Below the pieces are notes generated by a model. The model saw only the letters and a program-made list of their open reading frames with translations, was not told where the DNA came from and made no database searches. The position numbers and the translations under genes were made by a program. Below, one piece after another: positions 9,477 through 16,532 of a DNA stretch of 64,000 nt; position 1 is the stretch's first letter, and every line of letters starts with the position of its first letter. Source of the stretch: Candidatus Iainarchaeum sp. (GTDB taxonomy: Archaea > Iainarchaeota > Iainarchaeia > Iainarchaeales > UBA10219); contig JAGVWE010000004.1 in the NCBI GenBank assembly GCA_018304425.1, positions 62,001 to 126,000 on the forward strand, in the 5' to 3' direction.

Positions 9477-9929
9477 TCAACTTAACTTATTAACCCTCAC
9501 CTTTGAGGGCCTCAACACCAAATCCCTGAGCGCATAGCCTTTCTGGAGTTCCTCCAGCACTAGTCCATCCGGTTTTCCCGCGTCCACCGCGTTCAGCATC
9601 ACTTCGTGCAGGGAGGGGTCGAATTTTTCGCCCACACACTTGATTTCCATGAAGCCGTGCCGGCCCAGGATGTCGAGGAACTGCTTGCGCAACAGCTTGA
9701 CGCCCTCCTCGTTTCCCGCCTGTTCCAGGGAGTCCACGAAGGGCAGCAGTTCCCGCACGAACGCGGCGTTCGCGTAGGCCAGGAATTCATTCCGCTCTCT
9801 TTCCATGCGCTTGGAGGCGTTCTCGAATTCCGCCTGCAACCGCTGAAGCGTTTCCGTCAGTTCCTTGACCCGGTCTTCGGCCAGGGACGCGCTGGGTTCC
9901 CCCGCCTTTCCCGGTTTGCCTTCCTTCAT
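9477..9929 (-). CDS. grpE: Nucleotide exchange factor GrpE
   Basis: About 150 residues. An N-terminal coiled coil ([20 protein letters not shown]) leads to a C-terminal beta wing containing [12 protein letters not shown], the GrpE signature, and [19 protein letters not shown]. It releases ADP from DnaK. The frame is open further upstream, but ATG 9929 is chosen because the coding pattern starts there and a minus-strand TATA (TGTTTAAATG, 9953-9962) is about 26 bases before it. It is the first gene of the chaperone operon and is divergent from a small HTH regulator. Confidence 0.92.
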   Translation of the reverse strand: MKEGKPGKAGEPSASLAEDRVKELTETLQRLQAEFENASKRMERERNEFLAYANAAFVRELLPFVDSLEQAGNEEGVKLLRKQFLDILGRHGFMEIKCVGEKFDPSLHEVMLNAVDAGKPDGLVLEELQKGYALRDLVLRPSKVRVNKLS

Positions 9930-9952
9930 GTACCACCCACAATTGTCTAAAA

Positions 9953-9998
9953 CATTTAAACAATAACCAAACTCTTTAATCAAAAGTCTTTTAAATAC
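9953..9998. promoter_or_regulatory. Divergent promoters of grpE operon and HTH regulator
   Basis: TATA boxes face both ways: minus TGTTTAAATG at 9953-9962 for grpE, and plus CTTTTAAATAC at 9988-9998 for the regulator. Each is about 26 bases from its start codon. The AT-rich 30 bases between them are the natural place for a shared operator. Confidence 0.6.
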
Positions 9999-10017
9999 TT
10001 GCGTGGAACCTTTTTCC

Positions 10018-10446
10018 ATGGCAGCCATCCGTAGAAGCAGTGGTTTCAGGATTATGATCAAAAAGGTTGAAAAACCTTTTTCTGACAACACTTTGGACGA
10101 ATTCAACTGGCTCTGCGAGTGCCTGGGCTTCTTCGAACCCATCGACAAGTCGAAGACCGCGGCCTCAGTCTTCAAGGAACTGGTGAACGCGACCGACAAG
10201 GGCGAGGCGCTTTCTTCGACAGCCCTCGCCGAACGCGTGGGCATGTCGAGGGGCAGCGTCATCAACCACCTGAACAACCTCTTGGAAGCCGGGCTCATCA
10301 CCAAGCGCGGCCGCTTCTACTTCGCGCGCTCGCGCTCGGTCTTCAGGACACTCAAGGAAATCGAGGAAGACATCCTCCGCGTGTTCCACGACATGGAGGA
10401 CACCGCGCGGGAAATCGACGAGCAATTCAACCGCTTCTACGATTAA
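10018..10446 (+). CDS. Winged-HTH regulator, candidate heat-shock regulator
   Basis: About 142 residues. A winged helix-turn-helix at roughly residues 60-100 (SSTALAERVGMSRGSVINHL ... LEAGLITKRGRFYFARS) is followed by a C-terminal amphipathic helix (LKEIEEDILRVFHDMEDTAR) likely used for dimerisation. ATG 10018 is chosen because it lies about 26 bases after a TATA box. GTG 10003 and ATG 10054 are in frame. Its divergent position next to grpE-dnaK-dnaJ makes it a candidate repressor of that operon, by analogy with archaeal Phr. That role is inferred from context only. Confidence 0.7.
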   Translation: MAAIRRSSGFRIMIKKVEKPFSDNTLDEFNWLCECLGFFEPIDKSKTAASVFKELVNATDKGEALSSTALAERVGMSRGSVINHLNNLLEAGLITKRGRFYFARSRSVFRTLKEIEEDILRVFHDMEDTAREIDEQFNRFYD

Positions 10447-10476
10447 CCTTATTAATGGCTTGTGCCTACTTTTTTC

Positions 10477-11121
10477 ATGGCCAAGCCCGTTTCCCTGCAT
10501 GCCTTGTTCTTTCCCGGCATCGTCTTCCACGAGTTCTCCCACTACCTTGCCTGCCTCTTGTTCGGCGTGAAAGTCAAGCGCGTGAAGTGGTTCGGCAAAG
10601 AAGACGCATACGTCGTCCACGAGACCCCGCAACCCCTGGCCTCCGTGGTCATCACCTTGGCCCCCTTCCTGCTCGGCAACTGGCTGGCTTACAATGTCTT
10701 GGAGGCCGCAACCCCCCTGCTGGGGGCAGGCGGCCTGCTTTCCCCGTCCACTCCCCTGGCGCTGTTCTACTACTGGTTTGCCTTGGCCCTCCTCTACTAC
10801 TCGTTTCCCAGCGACCAGGATGGCAGCAACGCCTTCTACAACGTTCTAGGCGCCTACCGGAAGGGTATCTTTGGTTCAACTCCGGCAGTCGTCAAACTCT
10901 TGTACCTCGTCACCTTTCCCCTTGCTTTCCTTCCCCTCGTCTTCGCGCTCGGCTTCATGATGTTGTTCAGCAACTCCGCGGGCCTCCGCATCATCTGGAC
11001 GCTTTCCATCGTCCTGCTCTCCTTTGACCCCTCTCTGGGCGCCCAGTTCGGGAACCTCTTCAACGGCTTGGCTTCCACCGTCACGAGGCTTTTCGTGGGA
11101 TTCATCCCACTTTTTCCGTAA
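10477..11121 (+). CDS. Membrane zinc metallopeptidase-like protein (M50-like)
   Basis: About 214 residues with five to six hydrophobic segments. The first contains FPGIVFHEFSHYLACLLFG, an HExxH zinc motif (HEFSH) embedded in a membrane helix as in site-2 type M50 peptidases. A second possible metal ligand lies in YYSFPSDQDGSN. ATG 10477 is used since the TATA-like CCTTATTAAT ends about 21 bases before it; a GTG at 10462 is also in frame. It may cleave membrane proteins or only resemble such enzymes; substrates are unknown. Confidence 0.65.
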   Translation: MAKPVSLHALFFPGIVFHEFSHYLACLLFGVKVKRVKWFGKEDAYVVHETPQPLASVVITLAPFLLGNWLAYNVLEAATPLLGAGGLLSPSTPLALFYYWFALALLYYSFPSDQDGSNAFYNVLGAYRKGIFGSTPAVVKLLYLVTFPLAFLPLVFALGFMMLFSNSAGLRIIWTLSIVLLSFDPSLGAQFGNLFNGLASTVTRLFVGFIPLFP

Positions 11122-11131
11122 ACGCTTCCTT

Positions 11132-11173
11132 GTCCTGCCTTGCAGGACGAGGCCCCCCAATGCAAGGCATTGG
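11132..11173 (+). repeat. Double hairpin element (copy 2)
   Basis: GTCCTGC / GCAGGAC (7 bp, loop CTT), then GAGGCC, then CCAATG / CATTGG (6 bp). It has the same arrangement as 3536-3571. It starts 11 bases after the stop of the M50-like gene and ends before the next gene's TATA box. Confidence 0.5.
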
Positions 11174-11195
11174 ATGGTTGCCCGTCGCAAAAGGG

Positions 11196-11207
11196 TTTTT
11201 ATATAAG
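11196..11207 (+). promoter_or_regulatory. TATA box for small membrane protein
   Basis: TTTTTATATAAG is centred about 26 bases before ATG 11228. Confidence 0.6.
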
Positions 11208-11227
11208 TTTTCACACAATAGTCCGTC

Positions 11228-11518
11228 ATGTCGGGCCGCATTGAAAGGTTCTTGGACCTCAACCACATGGCCTCCGAGGCCGTGAAAGCCTTCCTCGGCG
11301 AACGCGTTTCCCGCGCCAAAAAAGACCAGCGCTACCTTGCCTTGTTCGTCGTCGAACTCTTCTTGGCGCTGCTGCTCGTGGGCGCGATTTATTTTTACCT
11401 CGACCCCACTGTCAACCTCGTGCCATTTCCCTACAACTACGCGGCCTTCGCCTTTCTATTCCTGGCCGCCATGTGGATTTACCGGTACACCAAGGGGTTC
11501 CGCAAACTCAAGCTGTGA
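11228..11518 (+). CDS. Small two-helix membrane protein
   Basis: A 96-residue protein. A basic, helical N-terminus (about 40 residues) is followed by two transmembrane segments (LALFVVELFLALLLVGAIYF and FAFLFLAAMWIYRY) joined by a short loop with Pro and Asn, and a basic tail TKGFRKLKL. The topology suggests both ends in the cytoplasm. No family is recognised. The TATA spacing supports a leaderless mRNA beginning at this ATG. Confidence 0.6.
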   Translation: MSGRIERFLDLNHMASEAVKAFLGERVSRAKKDQRYLALFVVELFLALLLVGAIYFYLDPTVNLVPFPYNYAAFAFLFLAAMWIYRYTKGFRKLKL

Positions 11519-11554
11519 AATCTGCTAAGAACTGAGGGGTTGGGGCGGGTGCGC

Positions 11555-11986
11555 TTACTTTCCGTCGATGATTGCCTGGGCTTTCTGCTTGAATTCCTCG
11601 TGCAAGGCCTTCAAGGCAGCCTTTTGCTCGTCCGACAGGTTCGCCATCCGGCCCTTGAACACGCCGTGCCCTCCGAAGCCAAAGCCGTGGCCAAACCGGT
11701 TCATGGGCTTTTCCGGGAACGCCAAGCCATTGTCTTCAAAGAACTTTTGGACGGCGGCATGGATTTCTTCCCGGTCCGCGCCCTTTTCCTTCAAAGCTGT
11801 TACCTGTTCCTTCAATTGCGCGTGCTGGGCTTCCGTTAACTGGCTGCCCCACCAGCCTTTTCCATGGTGCCAACCCGTTTTGTCGGCGGCCTGGCCTGTG
11901 GCCGGCGCTGCCGTGGTCGCGGCAAACGCGACGGCCACCAAGGCCACCAATGCGATTCCAACCAATGCCAATCCCTTCTTGTTCAT
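11555..11986 (-). CDS. Secreted Spy/CpxP-like helical protein, His/Gly/Trp rich
   Basis: About 143 residues. It has a signal peptide (MNKKGLALVGIALVALVAVA) and a mature part with two helical segments, each opening with an L(T/S)xEQ-type turn (LTEAQHAQLKEQ and LSDEQKAALKALHEE). These resemble LTxxQ motifs of periplasmic Spy/CpxP chaperones. Between them lie GWHHGKGWWG and a FGHGFGFGGHG stretch, which may bind metal. ATG 11986 has a Shine-Dalgarno GGAGG about 8 bases upstream, unlike the leaderless neighbours. A minus-strand TATA-like CCTATTAAGG lies near 12035. The role in envelope stress or metal binding is inference. Confidence 0.6.
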   Translation of the reverse strand: MNKKGLALVGIALVALVAVAFAATTAAPATGQAADKTGWHHGKGWWGSQLTEAQHAQLKEQVTALKEKGADREEIHAAVQKFFEDNGLAFPEKPMNRFGHGFGFGGHGVFKGRMANLSDEQKAALKALHEEFKQKAQAIIDGK

Positions 11987-12051
11987 GCTTTTGACCTCCA
12001 ACTGGATTGAACCCCCAAGAACCTGCGCTGCAACCCTTAATAGGCGTTGCC

Positions 12052-12128
12052 TGAAACGATTTGAAACCGCGGGCAGCCAAAAACCCGGCTCGTTTCAGGG
12101 TTCCCGAAACCGGGTTGAAACCGGTTTC
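12052..12128. promoter_or_regulatory. Cluster of GAAAC motifs between divergent genes
   Basis: TGAAAC occurs at 12052 and 12062, exactly 10 bases apart. An inverted GTTTCA lies at 12092, GAAAC at 12106, and a perfect 12-base palindrome GAAACCGGTTTC at 12117-12128. The cluster sits just upstream of the TATA box for the gene at 12186 and near the promoter of the Spy-like gene, so it looks like an operator array. Confidence 0.5.
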
Positions 12129-12154
12129 CCCTGGGCCGTTCTTTTGGGCGCATC

Positions 12155-12164
12155 CTTTTATACT
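12155..12164 (+). promoter_or_regulatory. TATA box for gene at 12186
   Basis: CTTTTATACT, about 26 bases before ATG 12186. Confidence 0.55.
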
Positions 12165-12185
12165 CCAAGCCCCCCAGTTTTTTCC

Positions 12186-12767
12186 ATGACCAGTCGTAGG
12201 GCGCTCCCCCCAAGCCTGGCAGCAGCCAACCGCGTGCACTGGCAGAGTGCCCGGCGACCCGGCCTCTCCCAGGCCGAGCGCCAAGCCCTTTACGTGCAAC
12301 GCCAACGCCATTTGGAAGCCCTGGCCCGCAGCTCATTCTACCACAAGCTGCTGGACCCCGCCCGGCAGAGGTCTTTCACGGTTTCAGCCGGGGGAAGAAG
12401 CCATGCCTTCACCTTGTTGGGGCGCGGCCTGAGCATGACGCGCTTTCAGCGGCCCGTGGTGGTTGTGCTGGACTCCCTGGGCAGCGGCATCCTGTTCTAC
12501 AAGAGCACGGGCATGAACTCCGGTATGCCGGGCAAGTGGCTGCCCTTCCGCTCCATTGTGATGACGCACGTCCGCGCAGGCCACGGCGTCGAGCCCTGGT
12601 ACGAGAAATTCAGGGAACACGAGCAAGTCCGAAGCGTTCACGGCGGCTTATACGACCGGTTAAGCGATGCAATCAGGGCACGCGAGGCCGGCATCGAATT
12701 CCTGGAGACCTCGGACCTGGACCTCGTGGCCTCCATTGCCGAAAACCTGGGCGTCCCCGGCAAGTAG
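12186..12767 (+). CDS. Protein of unknown function
   Basis: A 193-residue protein with no signal peptide or membrane helix. The N-terminus is Arg/Gln rich and helical (SQAERQALYVQRQRHLEAL). The middle alternates short strands (RSFTVSAGGRSHAFTLLGRG and RPVVVVLDSLGSGILFYKS), and the C-terminus is helical. I do not recognise a family. The frame stays open far upstream, but ATG 12186 follows a TATA box at the leaderless distance. Possible control by the GAAAC motif cluster upstream is an inference from position. Confidence 0.55.
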   Translation: MTSRRALPPSLAAANRVHWQSARRPGLSQAERQALYVQRQRHLEALARSSFYHKLLDPARQRSFTVSAGGRSHAFTLLGRGLSMTRFQRPVVVVLDSLGSGILFYKSTGMNSGMPGKWLPFRSIVMTHVRAGHGVEPWYEKFREHEQVRSVHGGLYDRLSDAIRAREAGIEFLETSDLDLVASIAENLGVPGK

Positions 12768-12788
12768 CAGCCACCGGTTCAACGGGGT

Positions 12789-13157
12789 TCACGCGTCGCC
12801 CAAGGCTTTTTTCACGCGGGCCACCATCTCGGTGTTGCTGCAGGGCTTCTGGATGTAGTCCGTCAAGCCGTCCTTGATGAGGTCGGCCAGCATCTTGTCG
12901 TTGATTTTCACGACCGTCAGGAACACGACCAGCATCTTGGGCTGCTCTTTCTTGACCTTTTTGAGGACTTCCCAGCCCGACATCTTGGGCATCATGATGT
13001 CCAACAAAATAAGGTCGGCCTTCTGCTTTTTGAGGAAGGCCAGGCAGTCCACCCCGGACTCCACGCTTTCCACCTTATACCCCTCGCGTTCCATCACGAC
13101 TTTGACGAGTGCCAGGACGTCCGGTTCGTCGTCGACGTGGAGAATGGTTTTCGTCAT
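12789..13157 (-). CDS. Single-domain response regulator (CheY-like receiver)
   Basis: 122 residues forming only a receiver domain. The acidic pocket is HVDDEPD (D9, D10), the phosphorylation site is D53 in LILLDIMMP, the conserved Thr is T81 (FLTVV) and the Lys is K104 (QKP). There is no output domain, so it probably acts through protein contacts. It lies 51 bases downstream of the histidine kinase gene and has its own TATA-like GCTTATATTGG near 13190. The pair probably forms a two-component system. Confidence 0.9.
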   Translation of the reverse strand: MTKTILHVDDEPDVLALVKVVMEREGYKVESVESGVDCLAFLKKQKADLILLDIMMPKMSGWEVLKKVKKEQPKMLVVFLTVVKINDKMLADLIKDGLTDYIQKPCSNTEMVARVKKALGDA

Positions 13158-13208
13158 GCGAATTCCCAGAGTATTACGTTTAACCCCAATATAAGCTTTA
13201 TCCCGCCC

Positions 13209-14030
13209 TCACTTTCGGCTGCCGGTGTGCTTTACCGGCACCTCGAATGAGAACGTGCTGCCCGCGCCTGGCTTTGATTCCACCCATATTTTTCCGTTGT
13301 GGCGTTCCACGATGCGCTTGCAGATGTCCAAGCCCAACCCGGTTCCGCCGAACTGCCGCGTGGCCGAGGAGTCCACCTGGTAGAACTTCTGGAACAAGTG
13401 GGGCAAGTGCCTGGCCTCGATGCCGATGCCCGTGTCCACGACCTGCACCAGGGCCTTTCCCTTGCCGGCCGAGATTTTAACCGTTACCCGCCCGTTTTCG
13501 GGCGTGAACTTGACCGCGTTCTGCACCAGGTTCTCCAACACCTTCCCGGTCAATGGCGCATCCACTTCGGCTTGGGGGAGGTCGGCCGGTGCCTCCAAGC
13601 CCAACTGGATTTTCTTGCCTTCCGCCAGGGCCTTCGCGCCTTCGAAGGCCTTGCCCGCCACTTCGCGTAAGTCCGCGGCCTGGAACTCGAATTCGAGTTT
13701 GCCGGACTCGAGCTTGGAGACCAGGAGGATGTCGTCAATCAGGTTCTTGAGGCGTCGGGCATTCCTTCGCACGATTTCAAGGCTCTTTTGCTTGATTTCC
13801 GGGTCCAGGGTCTCGTCGGCCCAGATGTCGATGTAGCCCATGATGGGCACCAAGGGGGTTTTCAGTTCGTGGCTGACCACGTCCAGGAACTCGTCGCGCA
13901 ACTTGTCGGCCTGCCGGAGCCTGGCCAACTCTGCCTCGAGTGCCTTCAGCCTCGCGTGCAACCCGGTCGCAGGCCGTGCATGTAGCCCCTTTGCCTTGGC
14001 GGTTTTTCCCGGTTTTCCGGTCTTACCCAT
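13209..14030 (-). CDS. Histidine kinase without a sensor domain
   Basis: 273 residues. The N-terminus is basic with a short coiled coil (LKALEAELARLRQADKLR). Then come a HisKA domain with the phosphorylated H54 in VVSHELKTPL and a HATPase_c domain with the N box (LENLVQNAVKFTPENG), G1 (DTGIG), F box (LFQKFYQ) and G2 (GGTGLGLDI). No transmembrane, PAS or GAF segment is visible, so it must sense a cytoplasmic signal or be driven by a partner. It probably phosphorylates the receiver protein next to it. A TATA (GGCATAAATAAGG near 14070) and an SD (GGAGGTG) precede it. Confidence 0.88.
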   Translation of the reverse strand: MGKTGKPGKTAKAKGLHARPATGLHARLKALEAELARLRQADKLRDEFLDVVSHELKTPLVPIMGYIDIWADETLDPEIKQKSLEIVRRNARRLKNLIDDILLVSKLESGKLEFEFQAADLREVAGKAFEGAKALAEGKKIQLGLEAPADLPQAEVDAPLTGKVLENLVQNAVKFTPENGRVTVKISAGKGKALVQVVDTGIGIEARHLPHLFQKFYQVDSSATRQFGGTGLGLDICKRIVERHNGKIWVESKPGAGSTFSFEVPVKHTGSRK

Positions 14031-14062
14031 TCCCAGTCACCTCCAAGATTATCGAAGAACCC

Positions 14063-15073
14063 TTATTTATGCCTTTTGCCCGGCGCCTTCGGAAGCCACG
14101 TAACCTCGACGTCGTCCGCGCGTTGCCTGGGCTGGATAACGGTTTGGGCCAGGGTTTGTCTCGCGCCCGCCCGGTGTTCCAGGAGCCCCTGCCAGGCAAT
14201 CATGGCCCCATTGTCCACGCAGACTTCCACGGGCGGCACGAACATCTCGACTTCCCGTGCCCCGCACATCTCACCCAGCATCTTGCGCAAGGCTTTCGAG
14301 GCCGCGACCCCCCCGGCCAGCAGCAACTCCTTTTTCTCGGTGTGCGCCAGCGCCCTTTCCGTGACCTCGGTCAGCATCGCAAAGGCGGTGTGCATGACCG
14401 AGTAGGCCAGGTCCACGGCCTCGGCTTTTCCGACCAAGCCCTCGGCCGCGGTCTGCAACCCGGAGAAGTGGAGGTCCATGCCCTTCACCGAGTAAGGCAA
14501 TTCCACGAACCGCTTGGCCTGGAAATACATTTCATCGATTTTGGGTCCGGCCGGAAACCCCAGGCCCATGGCCCGTCCAAACCCGTCCAGCAGATTCCCC
14601 ACTCCAATGTCCAGCGTTTCCCCGTACACCCGGTAGCGGCCTGACTCGAACCCGAGAATCTGCGTGTTCGCGCCCGAAAAATAAACCATGAGGGGATTCT
14701 TGCAGCCGGTCAACGCGCGTCCGATTTCGATGTGGGCCACGCAGTGGTTGACGCCCAACAGCGGCTTCCGGTGCCTCAGCGCAAGGCCGCGCGCCGCCAC
14801 CGCGCCCACCCTCAAAGACTGGCCAATGCCCGGTCCCCGCGAGAACGCAATCAGGTCCAGTTCCCTGGGGGATAGGCCGGCTTTTTCCAGCGCGCGGTTC
14901 AAGACCTCGGGCGCGACCCGGAAGTGGTGGTCAGCCATCTCGCGGGGAATCAAGCCGCCCTCCACGGTGGTTAGGGTGTGCTTTTCGTTGGCAAGGATTT
15001 TTGCGTGTTCGTCCACGATGCCCACGCCAAAGGTGTGGGCCGTGCTTTCCATTCCCAAGCAAATCATGCGCAT
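14063..15073 (-). CDS. kae1: tRNA t6A synthesis protein Kae1 (KEOPS)
   Basis: About 336 residues of the ASKHA family, which transfers the threonylcarbamoyl group to A37 of ANN-decoding tRNAs. It opens MICLGMESTAHTFGVGIVDE. The iron-binding HxxxH is in VNHCVAHIEIG (near residue 110) and VCVDNGAMIAWQGL near the C-terminus supplies the last ligand. ATG 15073 and ATG 15067 are both possible starts. It is the last gene of the aIF2-gamma/Rpo7 superoperon, as in many archaea, and a separate TATA-like TTTTAAAAG (near 15148) precedes it. The kinase partner Bud32 is unfused and lies at the window's start. Confidence 0.95.
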   Translation of the reverse strand: MRMICLGMESTAHTFGVGIVDEHAKILANEKHTLTTVEGGLIPREMADHHFRVAPEVLNRALEKAGLSPRELDLIAFSRGPGIGQSLRVGAVAARGLALRHRKPLLGVNHCVAHIEIGRALTGCKNPLMVYFSGANTQILGFESGRYRVYGETLDIGVGNLLDGFGRAMGLGFPAGPKIDEMYFQAKRFVELPYSVKGMDLHFSGLQTAAEGLVGKAEAVDLAYSVMHTAFAMLTEVTERALAHTEKKELLLAGGVAASKALRKMLGEMCGAREVEMFVPPVEVCVDNGAMIAWQGLLEHRAGARQTLAQTVIQPRQRADDVEVTWLPKAPGKRHK

Positions 15074-15149
15074 CCCCAATTATGTAGCGGTTGGGCCGCT
15101 GGCCAGCCGAAACCCCGTAAACCAACCGTTAATGTGCTTCCAAGGGCTT

Positions 15150-15674
15150 TTAAAACCAAAACAAGGCCTTCAGGATAATCAAATTGTAGCCCACGTGTGC
15201 GAAAATATTGGGGTATAGGCTCTTGTTGGCGTCATAGGCCCTCGCGAGCACGACCCCCAAGGCAAAGGCCCCAACGACCTCGGCCAGGGAACCGTAAAAC
15301 ACGTGGGCCAAGGCAAAGACCCCACTGGAGGCCAGGGAACCGAATTTCTTGGCCAAAAAACCCCGGAAGAAGACCTCTTCGGCAACCACCCGGACGCTCA
15401 ACAAATAGTAGAGGAACCAGGGCGTTGCCCGTTCTACTCTCTCGACTTCCACGGCCACCTTGTCCAAGTCATTCAAGTGGAGGAAGGCCAGCGCCAGCGA
15501 CAAGGCCAGGGACACCAACACCAGCGCCAAAAACAGGGTCACGGTCTGTTTTGCTTTCGCGGCAAACCCCTTGGGCTCGAGGCCCAACTCCTTCAAGGGA
15601 TTCAATCCCCTGCCGGCATAATAGGCGGCGGGAAAAAACGCGAAAGAAAAATCGAGCAGGAAGCTGGAGAGAAT
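15150..15674 (-). CDS. CPBP family intramembrane metalloprotease (Abi/CAAX-like)
   Basis: About 174 residues with several membrane helices. It has the CPBP motifs in order: VVAEEVFFRGFLAK (EExxxR, motif 1), FALAHVFYGS (motif 2) and YPNIFAHVGYN (motif 3, HxxxN). Members cleave prenylated or other membrane substrates, or act in bacteriocin immunity. There is no ATG or well-placed GTG/TTG. After the rps27ae stop comes a run of G residues (SD-like) and then ATT at 15674, which I list as a tentative start. It lies between rps27ae and kae1, an unusual insertion in a translation operon. Confidence 0.7.
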   Translation of the reverse strand: MLSSFLLDFSFAFFPAAYYAGRGLNPLKELGLEPKGFAAKAKQTVTLFLALVLVSLALSLALAFLHLNDLDKVAVEVERVERATPWFLYYLLSVRVVAEEVFFRGFLAKKFGSLASSGVFALAHVFYGSLAEVVGAFALGVVLARAYDANKSLYPNIFAHVGYNLIILKALFWF

Positions 15675-15687
15675 CCGTTCCCCCCCC

Positions 15688-15885
15688 TCAGACCTTCCTG
15701 AATTCCGTGTAACTGCATTTCCCGCACGCGAACCGGTCCTTGTGCGCGGCCATGAATATGCCGCCACCGCACTTGGGGCAGCTCCTCGTCTTCCTTGAAA
15801 GGCTCTCGCCCTTCACTTCATACAATGTCGCCTTCAGCTTTTTACCCGGTTCTTCCTTTGCTTTTGCTGCTGCCTTTTCCGCCAT
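15688..15885 (-). CDS. rps27ae: Ribosomal protein S27ae (eS31)
   Basis: About 65 residues. A Lys/Ala-rich start leads to a zinc ribbon with CPKCGGG and CGKCS. It has no ubiquitin domain, as in archaea. It follows rps24e in the aIF2-gamma superoperon. Confidence 0.9.
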   Translation of the reverse strand: MAEKAAAKAKEEPGKKLKATLYEVKGESLSRKTRSCPKCGGGIFMAAHKDRFACGKCSYTEFRKV

Positions 15886-15921
15886 CCCATTCACCTTCAG
15901 TCATTCCTCGTGCTTCGGCAC

Positions 15922-16257
15922 CTATTTCTTGGCTTTCGCCTCGGCTTTCGGCGCCTCTTCTTTCTTTTCCTTGGCTTCCTTGATGCCGAGGTTCCGGTTC
16001 ACGATGTACTTCAACTCGGTCCGCTTCATTTGCTCCGCGTCCTGGTACGCGATGGCCTCGCCGCCCACTTCCTTGGAGCCGAACCGCTGCCTCACCGCGC
16101 GCACCACGACTGCGTCTTCCTTTGCGTTCAGGAGAGCGGCCAGCCTGGCCCTGAGCTCCTTCTTGGAGGGCGTGGTCTCAACGCCTTCCACCCGGAAAAC
16201 GACTTCCTCCCGCTGCAGCAAGGGGTTCTTCTCCCTGCTCACAATCTCGACTTCCAT
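15922..16257 (-). CDS. rps24e: Ribosomal protein S24e
   Basis: About 111 residues. It begins MEVEIVSREKNPLLQREEVVF, the S24e fold, and has RFGSKEVGGEAIAYQD and YIVNRNLGI, both typical of the family. A Lys/Ala/Glu tail follows. ATG 16257 is preferred over upstream in-frame codons because GAGGTGA lies 7 bases before it. Confidence 0.92.
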   Translation of the reverse strand: MEVEIVSREKNPLLQREEVVFRVEGVETTPSKKELRARLAALLNAKEDAVVVRAVRQRFGSKEVGGEAIAYQDAEQMKRTELKYIVNRNLGIKEAKEKKEEAPKAEAKAKK

Positions 16258-16301
16258 TTCATTCACCTCATGAACGCCATACAAACGCTGTTAGCCTGCC
16301 T

Positions 16302-16499
16302 TCACCGGCTCAACCGCAGGGCATGCTTGCCAATGGTGGTTAACCCCATCTTTTGGGCGATGCTCGACTGCTCCGGGTTGATGATGACGACATAGCCCCG
16401 CCAAAAAGTCGTGAAACTCGTGCTCCCACAGACCGGGCACTTGTCGCCTTCCTCGATGACTTTCCTGCACTGCCTGCACGCCTTTCCCTTGCTTGCCAT
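16302..16499 (-). CDS. spt4: Transcription elongation factor Spt4 (RpoE'')
   Basis: 65 residues. A zinc ribbon with CRQCRKV and CPVCGS is followed by the conserved FTTFWRGYVVIINPEQS and IAQKMG. It pairs with Spt5 to raise RNA polymerase processivity. Its place between rpoE1 and rps24e is the usual archaeal order. Confidence 0.93.
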   Translation of the reverse strand: MASKGKACRQCRKVIEEGDKCPVCGSTSFTTFWRGYVVIINPEQSSIAQKMGLTTIGKHALRLSR

Positions 16500-16532
16500 T
16501 CCAATCTGCTCCTTTCCTTTTTTTCCTGCCGC

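Noticed and set aside
11568-12185. Longer start for the gene at 12186
   Set aside because: It overlaps the Spy-like gene on the other strand and ignores the TATA box at 12155-12164.
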